26,019 nucleotides of DNA, taken from positions 2,189 to 28,207 of the forward strand of contig JACZST010000001.1 of assembly GCA_022574065.1 (NCBI GenBank), written 5' to 3'. The stretch's first letter is position 1, and each line of letters opens with the position of its first letter. The position numbers and the translations under genes were made by a program. This DNA is from Acidobacteriota bacterium. GTDB taxonomy: Bacteria > Actinomycetota > Acidimicrobiia > Spongiisociales > UBA5794. Positions 15,012 to 22,607 of this stretch are shown here, piece by piece. Below the pieces are notes generated by a model. The model was given only the letters and a program-made list of their open reading frames with translations. It made no database searches and was not told the DNA's origin.

Positions 15012-15132
15012 CCGCCCAGATCGCAGCAGCGCGCGACTCCCCAATCGTATATGATCAGAGAAACGTGGTCATCGTCGCATATCGCGACCGCGGGCAGGGT
15101 GACCCGAAGGGCTCAGCAGGAGGTCCCCGGTG
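15012..15132 (+). promoter_or_regulatory. leader region of the ABC importer operon
   Basis: A 121-base gap upstream of the binding-protein gene. ATCGTATATGAT at 15044-15055 is a near-palindrome (10 of 12 positions) containing a possible -10, TATATG. GTCGC/GCGAC at 15074-15078 and 15084-15088 can form a short hairpin, and GGGTGACCC near 15098-15106 is an odd palindrome. AGGAGG near 15118-15123 is the ribosome binding site, 9 bases before ATG 15133. The palindromes are candidate operators only. Confidence 0.4.
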
Positions 15133-16893
15133 ATGTCTAACTCATGGATGAGAGAGGAATTCGGCGAGGAGGTGGCCGAGCTCGCCGAGCTCTATACGGC
15201 TAAGAAGATCACGAGACGAACGTTCCTGATACGGGTGACTGCGGCCGGGCTCGGAGTCGTAGCCGCCGCGACTGTCCTCGCCGCTTGCGCGACTGACGAG
15301 GTAACCGCCACGACGCCTGTCGTCGGCGTCACCGGGGTCACCGAGGGCGAAATGACCCCGATTGTGGGTGGCACGCTCCGCGAGGGCTACAACAGAGACG
15401 TAGCACCGCACGATCCACTCACCACCGACTGGTATGACCCGGCCTTCTTCGCGATCTACGAGGCGATTCTCACCAACGCGCCCGACGGCAGCGACGTTGC
15501 CCAGTTCGCGTCTGGCTTCACGGTCTCCGACGACGGCTTGGAGTACCGGTTCCAGATCCCGGAGGGGAAGCTCTCCCATTCCGGTACCACGATCGATGCC
15601 GAGAAGGTGGCCGAGTTCTACAGGGCGGTCCAGGAGTTCAGCTTCATCGCCGGTCTGGCGGCACCGGTGGACACCTACGTCGCCGACGGCAATGAAGTTG
15701 TGATGACGATGAAGAACCCGTGGATCGGTGTCCTCGGTCCCCACAAGACCGGGTATTGGCGCATCATCAACATCGACGCGTGGAAAGAGGACTCGCTGAC
15801 ACCCGATGGAACCCTCGACCCTGAGTTGACCTATGGACGTGCGTTTGCCGACGGAACCGGACCGTTCACCCACGAGGAATGGGTGCCGGGCAGCCACGTT
15901 CTGGTCAATCGGTGGGACGACTACCCGGGCACCCAGACACCGTTCTTTGAGAACAAGGGCACTGCGTACCTCGATGCCATCCGCTGGACCGTGATCACCG
16001 AGGCTGGTCAGCGGGCGACGCAGTTGGAGAACGGCGATGTCGACACCCTGATCAACCCGGCGCATCAGGATGTCGCTCGACTCGAGGCGAACCCCGATTT
16101 CACCGTGATCCGACATCCCGAGTGGTCGGGCTACATCGTCACGATGAACCGGGATTACAACGAGCTCTTCGGGGACAGGCTCACCCGCCAGGGGCTGTCG
16201 CATTCGCTCGATCGCATCGGAATGACGGAGGCGATCCTGTTCGGCAACGGAGCCCCCACGTTTGGGCCGTTTCCGACGACCGACCGCAACTACGAACCGG
16301 CAGTCGAGCAGTTCAACCAGTTCGACGTCGATATGGCCAACTCCAAGCTCGACGAAGCGGGCTGGACCGTCGGCGCCGACGGGATCCGTGAGCGCGATGG
16401 CACTACGTTCGAATTCGAGTTCGTCGTCGAGGACGAATCGGTGCAGAAGGCTGTCGCCGAGGCCGTGAGCCAGCAATTCTCGGCCGTCGGCGTGGACGCC
16501 AGCCTGCAGGTGCTCGATCGCTCGGTGGTGTTCGAGGAGCAGGCAGGCGAGGGCCGGGACGCGGCTGCTATGACACTGTTCTTCTGGCTGTGGCCGATCC
16601 CGCTCGACGTGCTGGTCCTGTTCGCCGGTTCGCAGTTCGTGCCGATACCGAACTTCTCCCACGCCATCGAGCCCCGGATCGACACAGCCATCGAGAATTG
16701 GCTGGCATCCGGGGATGAGGCTGCAGCCCAGGCGGCGGCGTCGGAGTTCCAGCTGGCGTGGGCGGAGGAGTTACCGTACCTATCCGTCATGAACCAGAAC
16801 GCCACGTTCGTGCACAACAACAAGGTGCATGGATGGCAGCCGTTCGTATGGAACCTGTACCCCTACTACAACGACACCTGGATCGAGCAGTAG
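15133..16893 (+). CDS. ABC transporter substrate-binding protein, family 5 (peptide/nickel/opine type), Tat lipoprotein
   Basis: A 586-residue extracytoplasmic binding protein. The N-terminus has a 27-residue lead, the twin-arginine motif TRRTFLIR (Arg28-Arg29), a hydrophobic stretch and the lipobox VLAAC with Cys52, so it should be exported folded by Tat and anchored as a lipoprotein. The mature protein shows the SBP_bac_5 pattern: DPLTTDWYDPAFFAIYEAIL, FASGFTVSDDGLEYRFQIPEG, NGDVDTLI, LTRQGLSHSLDRIGMTEAIL and a C-terminal WQPFVWNLYPYYNDTW. The family binds peptides, opines, nickel chelates or oligosaccharides. ATG 15133 is preferred to GTG 15130. It is followed by a hairpin and two permease genes. 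The ligand cannot be read from the sequence. Confidence 0.92.
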   Translation: MSNSWMREEFGEEVAELAELYTAKKITRRTFLIRVTAAGLGVVAAATVLAACATDEVTATTPVVGVTGVTEGEMTPIVGGTLREGYNRDVAPHDPLTTDWYDPAFFAIYEAILTNAPDGSDVAQFASGFTVSDDGLEYRFQIPEGKLSHSGTTIDAEKVAEFYRAVQEFSFIAGLAAPVDTYVADGNEVVMTMKNPWIGVLGPHKTGYWRIINIDAWKEDSLTPDGTLDPELTYGRAFADGTGPFTHEEWVPGSHVLVNRWDDYPGTQTPFFENKGTAYLDAIRWTVITEAGQRATQLENGDVDTLINPAHQDVARLEANPDFTVIRHPEWSGYIVTMNRDYNELFGDRLTRQGLSHSLDRIGMTEAILFGNGAPTFGPFPTTDRNYEPAVEQFNQFDVDMANSKLDEAGWTVGADGIRERDGTTFEFEFVVEDESVQKAVAEAVSQQFSAVGVDASLQVLDRSVVFEEQAGEGRDAAAMTLFFWLWPIPLDVLVLFAGSQFVPIPNFSHAIEPRIDTAIENWLASGDEAAAQAAASEFQLAWAEELPYLSVMNQNATFVHNNKVHGWQPFVWNLYPYYNDTWIEQ

Positions 16894-16914
16894 TCTCAAT
16901 AGGGATTCAAAATA

Positions 16915-16936
16915 GGGGGCCGTTCCGACGGCCCCC
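16915..16936 (+). terminator. intercistronic GC-rich hairpin between binding protein and permease genes
   Basis: GGGGGCCGT (16915-16923), loop TCCG, ACGGCCCCC (16928-16936) form a perfect 9-bp stem with a tetraloop. There is no T-run after it on the plus strand, though AAAATA precedes it, so it is more likely an attenuating or mRNA-stabilising hairpin giving more binding protein than permease than a full terminator. On the minus strand it would be followed by TATTTT. Confidence 0.65.
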
Positions 16937-16979
16937 ATTCCGTCCGCATGTATGAGTCGGAGGTGGTGTCCTGACTCAT

Positions 16980-17915
16980 TTGAATGAAGAGACTCAGACG
17001 CAGCAACAGGACTGGGAAAAACAGTTGCAGGCCTATGAGGCGGCCCAGCATGTCGGAACCGTCCGTAGTTCGCTGCGGAGCATGCGACACAACAAGCTGC
17101 TCCTCGTCGGCTTGGCCCTGGGCGTCATCGTCCTAATTGCCGGCGTGCTAGGTCCGCAGTTCACCGGCCAGGACTACGCGACCCAGAACTTTCAGAACGT
17201 CAACCAGCCTCCCCTCAGCGAAGGTCATCTCTTCGGCACCGACAGCCTGGGCAGGGATCTCGCCACCCGCACATTTGTCGGGATACGCGTCAGCTTGATC
17301 GTCGCCGCCGGGGTGACGCTGATGTCAATGGTTGCCGGCATCGTGATCGGGATGGTCGCCGGGTTCCTTGGTGGTTGGATCGATCGAAGCATCAGAGGCG
17401 CCGTCGACTTCGTCTGGGGATTCCCACTCATCCTCGTCGCCGTGCTGTTCGCCGCCGGCTTCGGTGAAGGCCTCTTTCCTGTGATCTTGGCTGTCGGACT
17501 CGTCAACACGGCCGCCATCGCCCGGGTGGTCCGTGGCGAGGTTTTGGCTTTGAAAGAGCGCGAGTTCATCGAGGCGGCTCACGCCGGGGGTCTGTCGACG
17601 TTCCGCATCATGTGGCGTCACGCCTTTCCCAACATCCTCGGTCCGGCATTGGTGCTGACTTCGTATTACGTCGCCGTCGCCATCATCGCCGAGTCGGCGC
17701 TGTCGTTCATCGGACTAGGCGCACAGCCGCCATTGCCAAGCCTCGGCCAGATGGTGGCTGACGGGCGGAACTTCCTCAGGCTCAACCACTGGGCGGCCAC
17801 GATCCCAGGGTTGGCGATCGTGATGATGGTGCTCTCGGTGAGTCTCATAGGTGACGGGCTGCGGGACGTTTTCGATCCGCGGCTTCGTCACGAAGCAAAG
17901 GGAGTGGACGATTGA
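16980..17915 (+). CDS. ABC transporter permease, DppC/OppC-like
   Basis: A 311-residue inner-membrane permease. After a hydrophilic N-terminus it has a first membrane span at about 40-60, the family-typical periplasmic block HLFGTDSLGRDLATR (about 83-97), five further spans and the EAA loop EAAHAGGLSTFRIMWRHAFPN (about 198-218) that contacts the ATPases. It pairs with the DppB-like permease downstream. The start is uncertain: TTG 16980 gives the length stated, but the ribosome binding site GGAGG (16959-16963) is better spaced for CTG 16971 in the same frame. The 3' end overlaps the next gene as TTGA. Confidence 0.9.
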   Translation: MNEETQTQQQDWEKQLQAYEAAQHVGTVRSSLRSMRHNKLLLVGLALGVIVLIAGVLGPQFTGQDYATQNFQNVNQPPLSEGHLFGTDSLGRDLATRTFVGIRVSLIVAAGVTLMSMVAGIVIGMVAGFLGGWIDRSIRGAVDFVWGFPLILVAVLFAAGFGEGLFPVILAVGLVNTAAIARVVRGEVLALKEREFIEAAHAGGLSTFRIMWRHAFPNILGPALVLTSYYVAVAIIAESALSFIGLGAQPPLPSLGQMVADGRNFLRLNHWAATIPGLAIVMMVLSVSLIGDGLRDVFDPRLRHEAKGVDD

Positions 17916-18829
17916 AACGCATTGCCGGACGCACGCTGTACACCCTCCTCGTGCTCTTCCTGGCGTCGGTCGCGGTGTTCTATGCGATCAGGCTTTCAGG
18001 GGGTGATGCCACCGCGGCAAGACTGGTCGCCTCGGCCACAGCAGAAGATCGGGAGGCCTTCCGCGAGCTCTTGGGTCTCAACGAACCGATCCATCAGCAG
18101 TACTTCACATATATGGGCCGCCTGCTCTCCGGCGACCTCGGGGTCTCGCTCACCAACAGCAGCGACATCTTCAAGATGCTCACCTTCCACGGGAGGAACA
18201 GCCTCATCTTGGGGGTCACGGCGTTTACTCTGGTGTTCGCCGTCGGAATCCCTTTGGGCATCCTTGCGGCACGAAAACGGAACACTTGGGTCGACGGCGC
18301 CGTCATGACCTTCTCGATAGGAGGCATGGCGGTACCGAACTTCTGGCTTGCACTGCTCGCCATCTGGCTCTTTGCTTCGGTGTGGGGACTACTTCCCTCG
18401 GCGGGTTGTTGCTCGCCCCGCCAGCTCATCATGCCTGCGTTCGTCCTCGCCCTCGAAGGCATCGCCCTAACCGTGCGCATGACGCGCTCAGCCATGCTGG
18501 AGAACCTCGAAAGCGACCACGTGCGCACCCTGCGCGCCGGTGGTCTTTCCGAAGCCAGAGTGGTGAACAAGCACGTGCTGCGTGCATCATTCATCCCGAT
18601 CATCTCCTTGATGGGTCTCCGTATCGGCCAGATCGTTGGTTACGCACTCGTCGTGGAAACAATCTTCGGCTGGCCGGGGCTTGGACAGGTGCTCGTCAAT
18701 GCCGTACTTAGGCGGGATTACCCGGTGGCGCAGTTCTTCTCATTGGTGTTGGTCGCCATCGTCGTGGCGGGCAACTGGGCCGCCGATATCGGCTACTCAC
18801 TCGCCAACCCAAGATTGCGTAAGACGTAG
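17912..18829 (+). CDS. ABC transporter permease, DppB/OppB-like
   Basis: A 305-residue permease beginning MKRIAGRTLYTLLVLFLASV with the first span, then the typical LGLNEPIHQQYFTYMGRLLSGDLGVSL block (about 54-80), GIPLGILAARKR, VPNFWLALL, and an EAA-like loop TLRAGGLSEARVVNKHVL (about 206-223). It ends with ETIFGWPGLGQVLVNAV and RRDYPVAQ, hallmarks of DppB-type subunits. The start is TTG 17912, overlapping the previous stop, with GGAG 7 bases upstream. Gene order is C before B, the reverse of the common dppBC order. It forms the channel with the upstream permease. Confidence 0.92.
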   Translation: MKRIAGRTLYTLLVLFLASVAVFYAIRLSGGDATAARLVASATAEDREAFRELLGLNEPIHQQYFTYMGRLLSGDLGVSLTNSSDIFKMLTFHGRNSLILGVTAFTLVFAVGIPLGILAARKRNTWVDGAVMTFSIGGMAVPNFWLALLAIWLFASVWGLLPSAGCCSPRQLIMPAFVLALEGIALTVRMTRSAMLENLESDHVRTLRAGGLSEARVVNKHVLRASFIPIISLMGLRIGQIVGYALVVETIFGWPGLGQVLVNAVLRRDYPVAQFFSLVLVAIVVAGNWAADIGYSLANPRLRKT

Positions 18830-18831
18830 CC

Positions 18832-19860
18832 GTGGCGCAGACGGTGCCGTCGAAAATCGGCTCGACCCAGCAGGCGCGCAGTCCGGCCGAGACGCTCCTC
18901 TCGATTCGAAATCTCCGCACGGCTGTATCGCAAGGCGAGGATCGATTCGACATCGTTCGCGACCTGTCGCTCGACATCTTCCCCAACGAGATCGTGTGCC
19001 TGGTCGGCGAGTCCGGCTGCGGCAAGAGCATTACCGCGTTGTCAGTCATGCGCCTGCTCCCAACTCCACCCGTCAGAGCGATTGGAGGAGAGATTCAATT
19101 CAAAGAAAATGACCTGCTGACATTGAGCGACAAGGAGATGCGCAAAGTGCGGGCAGAGGACATTGCCATGGTGTTCCAGGATCCTCTGACGTCACTCGAT
19201 CCCGTTTTCAGTGTCGGCAGTGTGATGACGGAGGTGATCAAGGCTCATCGCGATTTGGACACCAACACCGCACGAACCATGGCACTAGAAGCGCTGCAAG
19301 AGGTCGGCCTACCCGACCCCGAAAAGCGGCTCGACTCCTACCCTCACCAAATGTCCGGAGGCATGCGGCAGCGAGTGTTGATTGCCACGGCGTTAGTCCT
19401 CGATCCCGACCTTCTGATCGCCGACGAGCCGACAACCGCCCTCGACGTCACGGTCCAGGCCCAGATTCTCGAAATGCTGCTCGAGGAGCAACGCCAGCGG
19501 CACATGTCGATCCTGCTGATTACTCACGACCTCGCGGTGGTCGCAGGGGTCGCCGACCGAGTGGCCGTGATGTACGCGGGCGAAATCGTGGAACAGGCTC
19601 CGGTCGACGAGTTGTTCGAGGACCCGAAGCACCCTTACACCCAAGGTTTGTTACACGCCTTGCCTCATATCAGCGTCAAGCGAGAGAAGCTGATCCCGAT
19701 TCCGGGCGTGGTTCCGCCGCCACAGATGATGCCGCCCGGCTGTCGCTTCGCCCCGCGCTGCCCCTATGCGCTGTCCCGTTGCTGGCAGGAGCGACCCGAG
19801 CTGGAGATCAACGCCGGGCGGCCGCTCCGCTGCTTCAATCCGCAGCCATTCGTCGCCTGA
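18832..19860 (+). CDS. ABC transporter ATP-binding protein, DppD/OppD-like
   Basis: A 342-residue ATPase. Walker A is GESGCGKS (59-66), the Q-loop VFQDPLTSLDP (114-123), the signature MSGGM (174-178, a common OppD variant of LSGGQ), Walker B LLIADEP (194-200) and the H-loop ITHD (230-233). The C-terminal oligopeptide-transporter extension contains PPGCRFAPRCPYALSRC, the cysteine-rich motif of this subfamily. The start is GTG 18832, 2 bases after the permease stop, with no clear ribosome binding site, suggesting coupling. The expected second ATPase (DppF-like) does not follow here but is encoded on the other strand at 24305-25366. Confidence 0.93.
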   Translation: MAQTVPSKIGSTQQARSPAETLLSIRNLRTAVSQGEDRFDIVRDLSLDIFPNEIVCLVGESGCGKSITALSVMRLLPTPPVRAIGGEIQFKENDLLTLSDKEMRKVRAEDIAMVFQDPLTSLDPVFSVGSVMTEVIKAHRDLDTNTARTMALEALQEVGLPDPEKRLDSYPHQMSGGMRQRVLIATALVLDPDLLIADEPTTALDVTVQAQILEMLLEEQRQRHMSILLITHDLAVVAGVADRVAVMYAGEIVEQAPVDELFEDPKHPYTQGLLHALPHISVKREKLIPIPGVVPPPQMMPPGCRFAPRCPYALSRCWQERPELEINAGRPLRCFNPQPFVA

Positions 19861-19868
19861 GTACCGAG

Positions 19869-20567
19869 ATGCCATCCGGCCCGATCCCCGTCGCCATAGC
19901 CCTGGAATCTGGCTTGGTGCTTCGGGGGCATGAGTTCTCCGTCGATGGCCCTCCAATCGTATTCGTCCACGATTTCGACGCAGATCTCGACGCTTGGGTC
20001 CCCGTCACTTCTCAAATGGCCGGTCAAGGCTTTCGCGTTATCAGCATGGACCTGCGGGGTCATGGTCTGTCGGAAGGAGAGCCGGACCCATTGTCGGCTA
20101 TCGACGACCTGAGAGGAATGCTCGGCGAAATCCGCGCCATTTTTGGGCCAGTGGGTCTGGTGAGCTACGGACGGATGGCCCACGCCAGCTTTTTCATTGA
20201 CGAGCGTTGGGGTGCCCCAGCCCAGATCGCGGTGAGCCCGGTTCCGGCCGAGGACCTGAATCTGGACATCGACCAATCGAAACCAGCGATGCGGATGATC
20301 ACATACGGCAGCAAGGACGCTGAGTCGTCGACCTTCGTCGATGACTATTACGGACGCCTACGGGGCCAGAAGCTGCTGGTCTCGACGGGTGCCGACGAAT
20401 CGGGCCCGGAACTGATACGAAAACGGCCGCAAATCATGGAGCATATGACCATGTTTATGCGTCGCTATCTGACTGGGCATCATCTTGCTTTCATCGCCGA
20501 TCACGCCGACGAGATCGCGGCTCGAGCCGAACAAATCGCAGCCGCGACTGAGACCGAGTCCGGTTGA
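19869..20567 (+). CDS. alpha/beta hydrolase-fold protein lacking the nucleophilic serine
   Basis: A 232-residue protein that keeps the fold pattern: FVHDFDADLDAW (oxyanion region), VISMDLRGHGLSEGEPD, a strand VGLV leading into the nucleophile elbow, and a C-terminal GHHLAFIADHADEIA where the catalytic His loop would be. The elbow reads SYGRM instead of GxSxG, so aligning on the VGLV strand the serine is replaced by Gly and both flanking glycines are changed. The acid loop (LVSTGADESG) is also unusual. It begins 8 bases after the ATPase stop and ends 14 bases before the amidohydrolase, so it is kept within the importer operon. A non-enzymatic role or an altered activity is possible; ATG 19869 is the natural start. 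Confidence 0.75.
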   Translation: MPSGPIPVAIALESGLVLRGHEFSVDGPPIVFVHDFDADLDAWVPVTSQMAGQGFRVISMDLRGHGLSEGEPDPLSAIDDLRGMLGEIRAIFGPVGLVSYGRMAHASFFIDERWGAPAQIAVSPVPAEDLNLDIDQSKPAMRMITYGSKDAESSTFVDDYYGRLRGQKLLVSTGADESGPELIRKRPQIMEHMTMFMRRYLTGHHLAFIADHADEIAARAEQIAAATETESG

Positions 20568-20581
20568 GAGAGGAGTGCAAT

Positions 20582-21451
20582 ATGGCGGTAGTCGATGGAC
20601 ATCTCCACTTGTTCAAGGCCCTATCAAGTGACTATCCGAGAGTGACGTACGACGACATGGCGCCAGCGGAACGGGAAGAGTCTGCAGGTCGGCTCCTCGA
20701 TGCCATGGACGCAAACGGAGTAGACCACGCCGTCGTGGTGCCGCTGTCTCACGAGGACCACTATTTGGGGGAGATCCTGTCGGAGTTCCAAGGCAGATTC
20801 GCCGGCGTGGGGATGCACGATTACGAGGTCCAGGACCCTGTGGCCGACCTGGAGCGGCGCATCGAGCAGACCGGGATACAGGGCATGCGTCTCTACGGTC
20901 TCGGCGCTGACCCTGAGTCGGATCCTGAAGCCATGCGCGTGTTCCCACTTCTCGAGGCGATGCGGGACCGTGATATCAAAGTATGGTTCTACGGACCCCC
21001 CGACCAGGTCGAAATGCTCGATCGAGCGATGGAGCTCCTGCCGGGACTGAAAGTCGTCATGAACCATCTTGCTTTCTCCCCCGACATCAGCGTGGAGCTG
21101 AGCTTCGACGAGTACCGGCGGCCTCGCTTCAACGAGGTGATTCCCCCGCCCTCACTAGAGCGTGCCGAACTGCTCGCCGCCAAACACGAGACGCTGTACG
21201 TCCACTTCTCCGGCCACTACGCCTTCACCCACGCGCCCTATCCGTATCTCGATCTCCGTGAGGTCTCTCAGCGCATCTACCAGGCCTTCGGCGCCGATCG
21301 CATGCTGATGGCGTCGGATTGGCCGTGGATACAGGAGGAACCTGGATATGGGGAGACCCTGGCACTGGTTGACGCCCACCTCCCCGATCTCACAAACGAG
21401 GAACGGGCTGCGATCCGGGGTGGCACCGCACTGTCATTGTTCAACTTCTGA
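20582..21451 (+). CDS. amidohydrolase 2 family (TIM-barrel metal-dependent hydrolase/decarboxylase)
   Basis: A 289-residue member of the amidohydrolase-2 group. Metal ligands are seen in the N-terminal VDGHLHLF (His7, His9), VVMNHLAF (His162) and ASDWPW (Asp246). The middle contains GIQGMRLYG, which is typical of lactonase/decarboxylase relatives such as 2-pyrone-4,6-dicarboxylate lactonase and ACMSD-type enzymes. Substrates for the subgroup are lactones, carboxylates or dienes; the one here is unknown. ATG 20582 follows GAGAGGAG by 6 bases; a TTG at 20564 would overlap the previous gene. It is the last gene of the plus-strand importer block and converges on the aminotransferase with only 4 bases between stops. 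Confidence 0.85.
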   Translation: MAVVDGHLHLFKALSSDYPRVTYDDMAPAEREESAGRLLDAMDANGVDHAVVVPLSHEDHYLGEILSEFQGRFAGVGMHDYEVQDPVADLERRIEQTGIQGMRLYGLGADPESDPEAMRVFPLLEAMRDRDIKVWFYGPPDQVEMLDRAMELLPGLKVVMNHLAFSPDISVELSFDEYRRPRFNEVIPPPSLERAELLAAKHETLYVHFSGHYAFTHAPYPYLDLREVSQRIYQAFGADRMLMASDWPWIQEEPGYGETLALVDAHLPDLTNEERAAIRGGTALSLFNF

Positions 21452-21455
21452 GCGG

Positions 21456-22607
21456 TCACGACCCCCAGTCTTTGATTGCCGCTGCCAACCGAGTGACGCC
21501 CTCGCGCAAAGGATCGGAAGCCGTTGCCAATGAGACGCGCACAAACGAACCACTGTCGGGCCCAAAGGCGGTCCCCGGGACCGTAGCCACGCCGAGGTCG
21601 ACGACCAGTTTCCGGGCGAACGAAACGCTGTCCATCTCGCTCTGTCGGATGTCAATCATGACGTAGAACGCTCCCGAAGGCCGTACGTAGCCGATCTCAT
21701 CCCCTTCCAAGATCTCAACGACGAGGTCACGGCGGCTCCGGTAGGCATCGCGCATCTCGGTTACGCAGTCCTGGGGACCGGTGATAGCGGCGATTGCGGC
21801 CATCTGTGCCGGAGCATTGACGCACGATGTGATGGGCTCCTGGGTCTTGATGATGTATTCGACGACGTCGGGAGCGGCCACTAGATAGCCCACCCGCCAA
21901 CCTGTCATCGAATAGGTCTTCGAGAAGCTGAAGAACGTGATGACGCGTTCGTCAGGATCGCGCAGCGCCGCGCTCGTGGGTGGTTGGTCGAACCACATCT
22001 CGTCGTAGACTTCGTCGCTCAACACCCACAGATCGTGCGTCCGAGCAAGCTCGATCAGCTCGTGAAGCGTCTCACGGGGTGTGACGGCCCCGGTTGGATT
22101 ACCCGGGGAGTTCAGCAACAGCGCCTTCGTGCCTGGGGTGATACGTGGCTCAATGGTGGCCGGCGTAGGCACCAGTCCCTGCTTCGGGTCAAGGGGAAAG
22201 CGAACGGGCCGTATGCCCAGCAGCTGCAACATGAGGGCATAGTTCGGCCAAGCCGGATCACTGATGAGCACCTCATCGCCCGGATCGACGAGCGCCGCAA
22301 ACGTGCTGAAGAGGCCGGCCACGGCTCCTGCAGTGACGACGATCTGATCGGCATCTGCCTCAATCGCATTGCGTTCTCGCACCTTGCCTACCAAGACGTC
22401 GCGCAGTTCGGGAATACCGGCGTTTGGCGTGTACTTGGTGAAGCCGGCCGAGACGGCGGCGTCTGCCGCTTCACAAATGTGCTCGGGAGTTTTGAAATTG
22501 GGTTCTCCGACCTCGAGATGGATCGCGTCCGGGATGGTCGACGCCAACTCCATGATTTCCCGAATCCCGGATCGGGGAAGTGAGGTTGCGGCTAGGGACG
22601 GTTTCAT
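21456..22607 (-). CDS. PLP-dependent aminotransferase, class I/II (fold type I)
   Basis: A 383-residue aminotransferase with LEVGEPNFKTP (31-41), KYTPNAG (58-64), SPGNPTGAV (Asn170), SDEVYDEMWF (197-206), the PLP lysine Lys230 in FSFSKTYSMTGWRVGY, and a C-terminal FVRVSLA containing the substrate-carboxylate Arg. It closely resembles the aminotransferase at 8424-9593 in all these blocks, so the two are paralogues, though clearly diverged. ATG 22607 overlaps the acetamidase stop as ATGA. It is the last gene of the four-gene minus-strand block that starts with the ABC ATPase. The substrate is unknown; its placement suggests that it acts on an amino compound delivered by the importer. Confidence 0.92.
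   Translation of the reverse strand: MKPSLAATSLPRSGIREIMELASTIPDAIHLEVGEPNFKTPEHICEAADAAVSAGFTKYTPNAGIPELRDVLVGKVRERNAIEADADQIVVTAGAVAGLFSTFAALVDPGDEVLISDPAWPNYALMLQLLGIRPVRFPLDPKQGLVPTPATIEPRITPGTKALLLNSPGNPTGAVTPRETLHELIELARTHDLWVLSDEVYDEMWFDQPPTSAALRDPDERVITFFSFSKTYSMTGWRVGYLVAAPDVVEYIIKTQEPITSCVNAPAQMAAIAAITGPQDCVTEMRDAYRSRRDLVVEILEGDEIGYVRPSGAFYVMIDIRQSEMDSVSFARKLVVDLGVATVPGTAFGPDSGSFVRVSLATASDPLREGVTRLAAAIKDWGS

Noticed and set aside
15074..15088. Small hairpin GTCGC/GCGAC in the importer leader as a riboswitch
   Set aside because: A 5-bp stem alone, with no conserved aptamer pattern or terminator/antiterminator alternative; noted only as part of the leader.
15142..16662. 506-codon open frame antisense to the substrate-binding protein gene
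   Set aside because: It is rich in Arg/Gly/His/Asp without domain motifs, lies entirely opposite a clear SBP_bac_5 gene, and is the kind of long antisense frame expected at high G+C.
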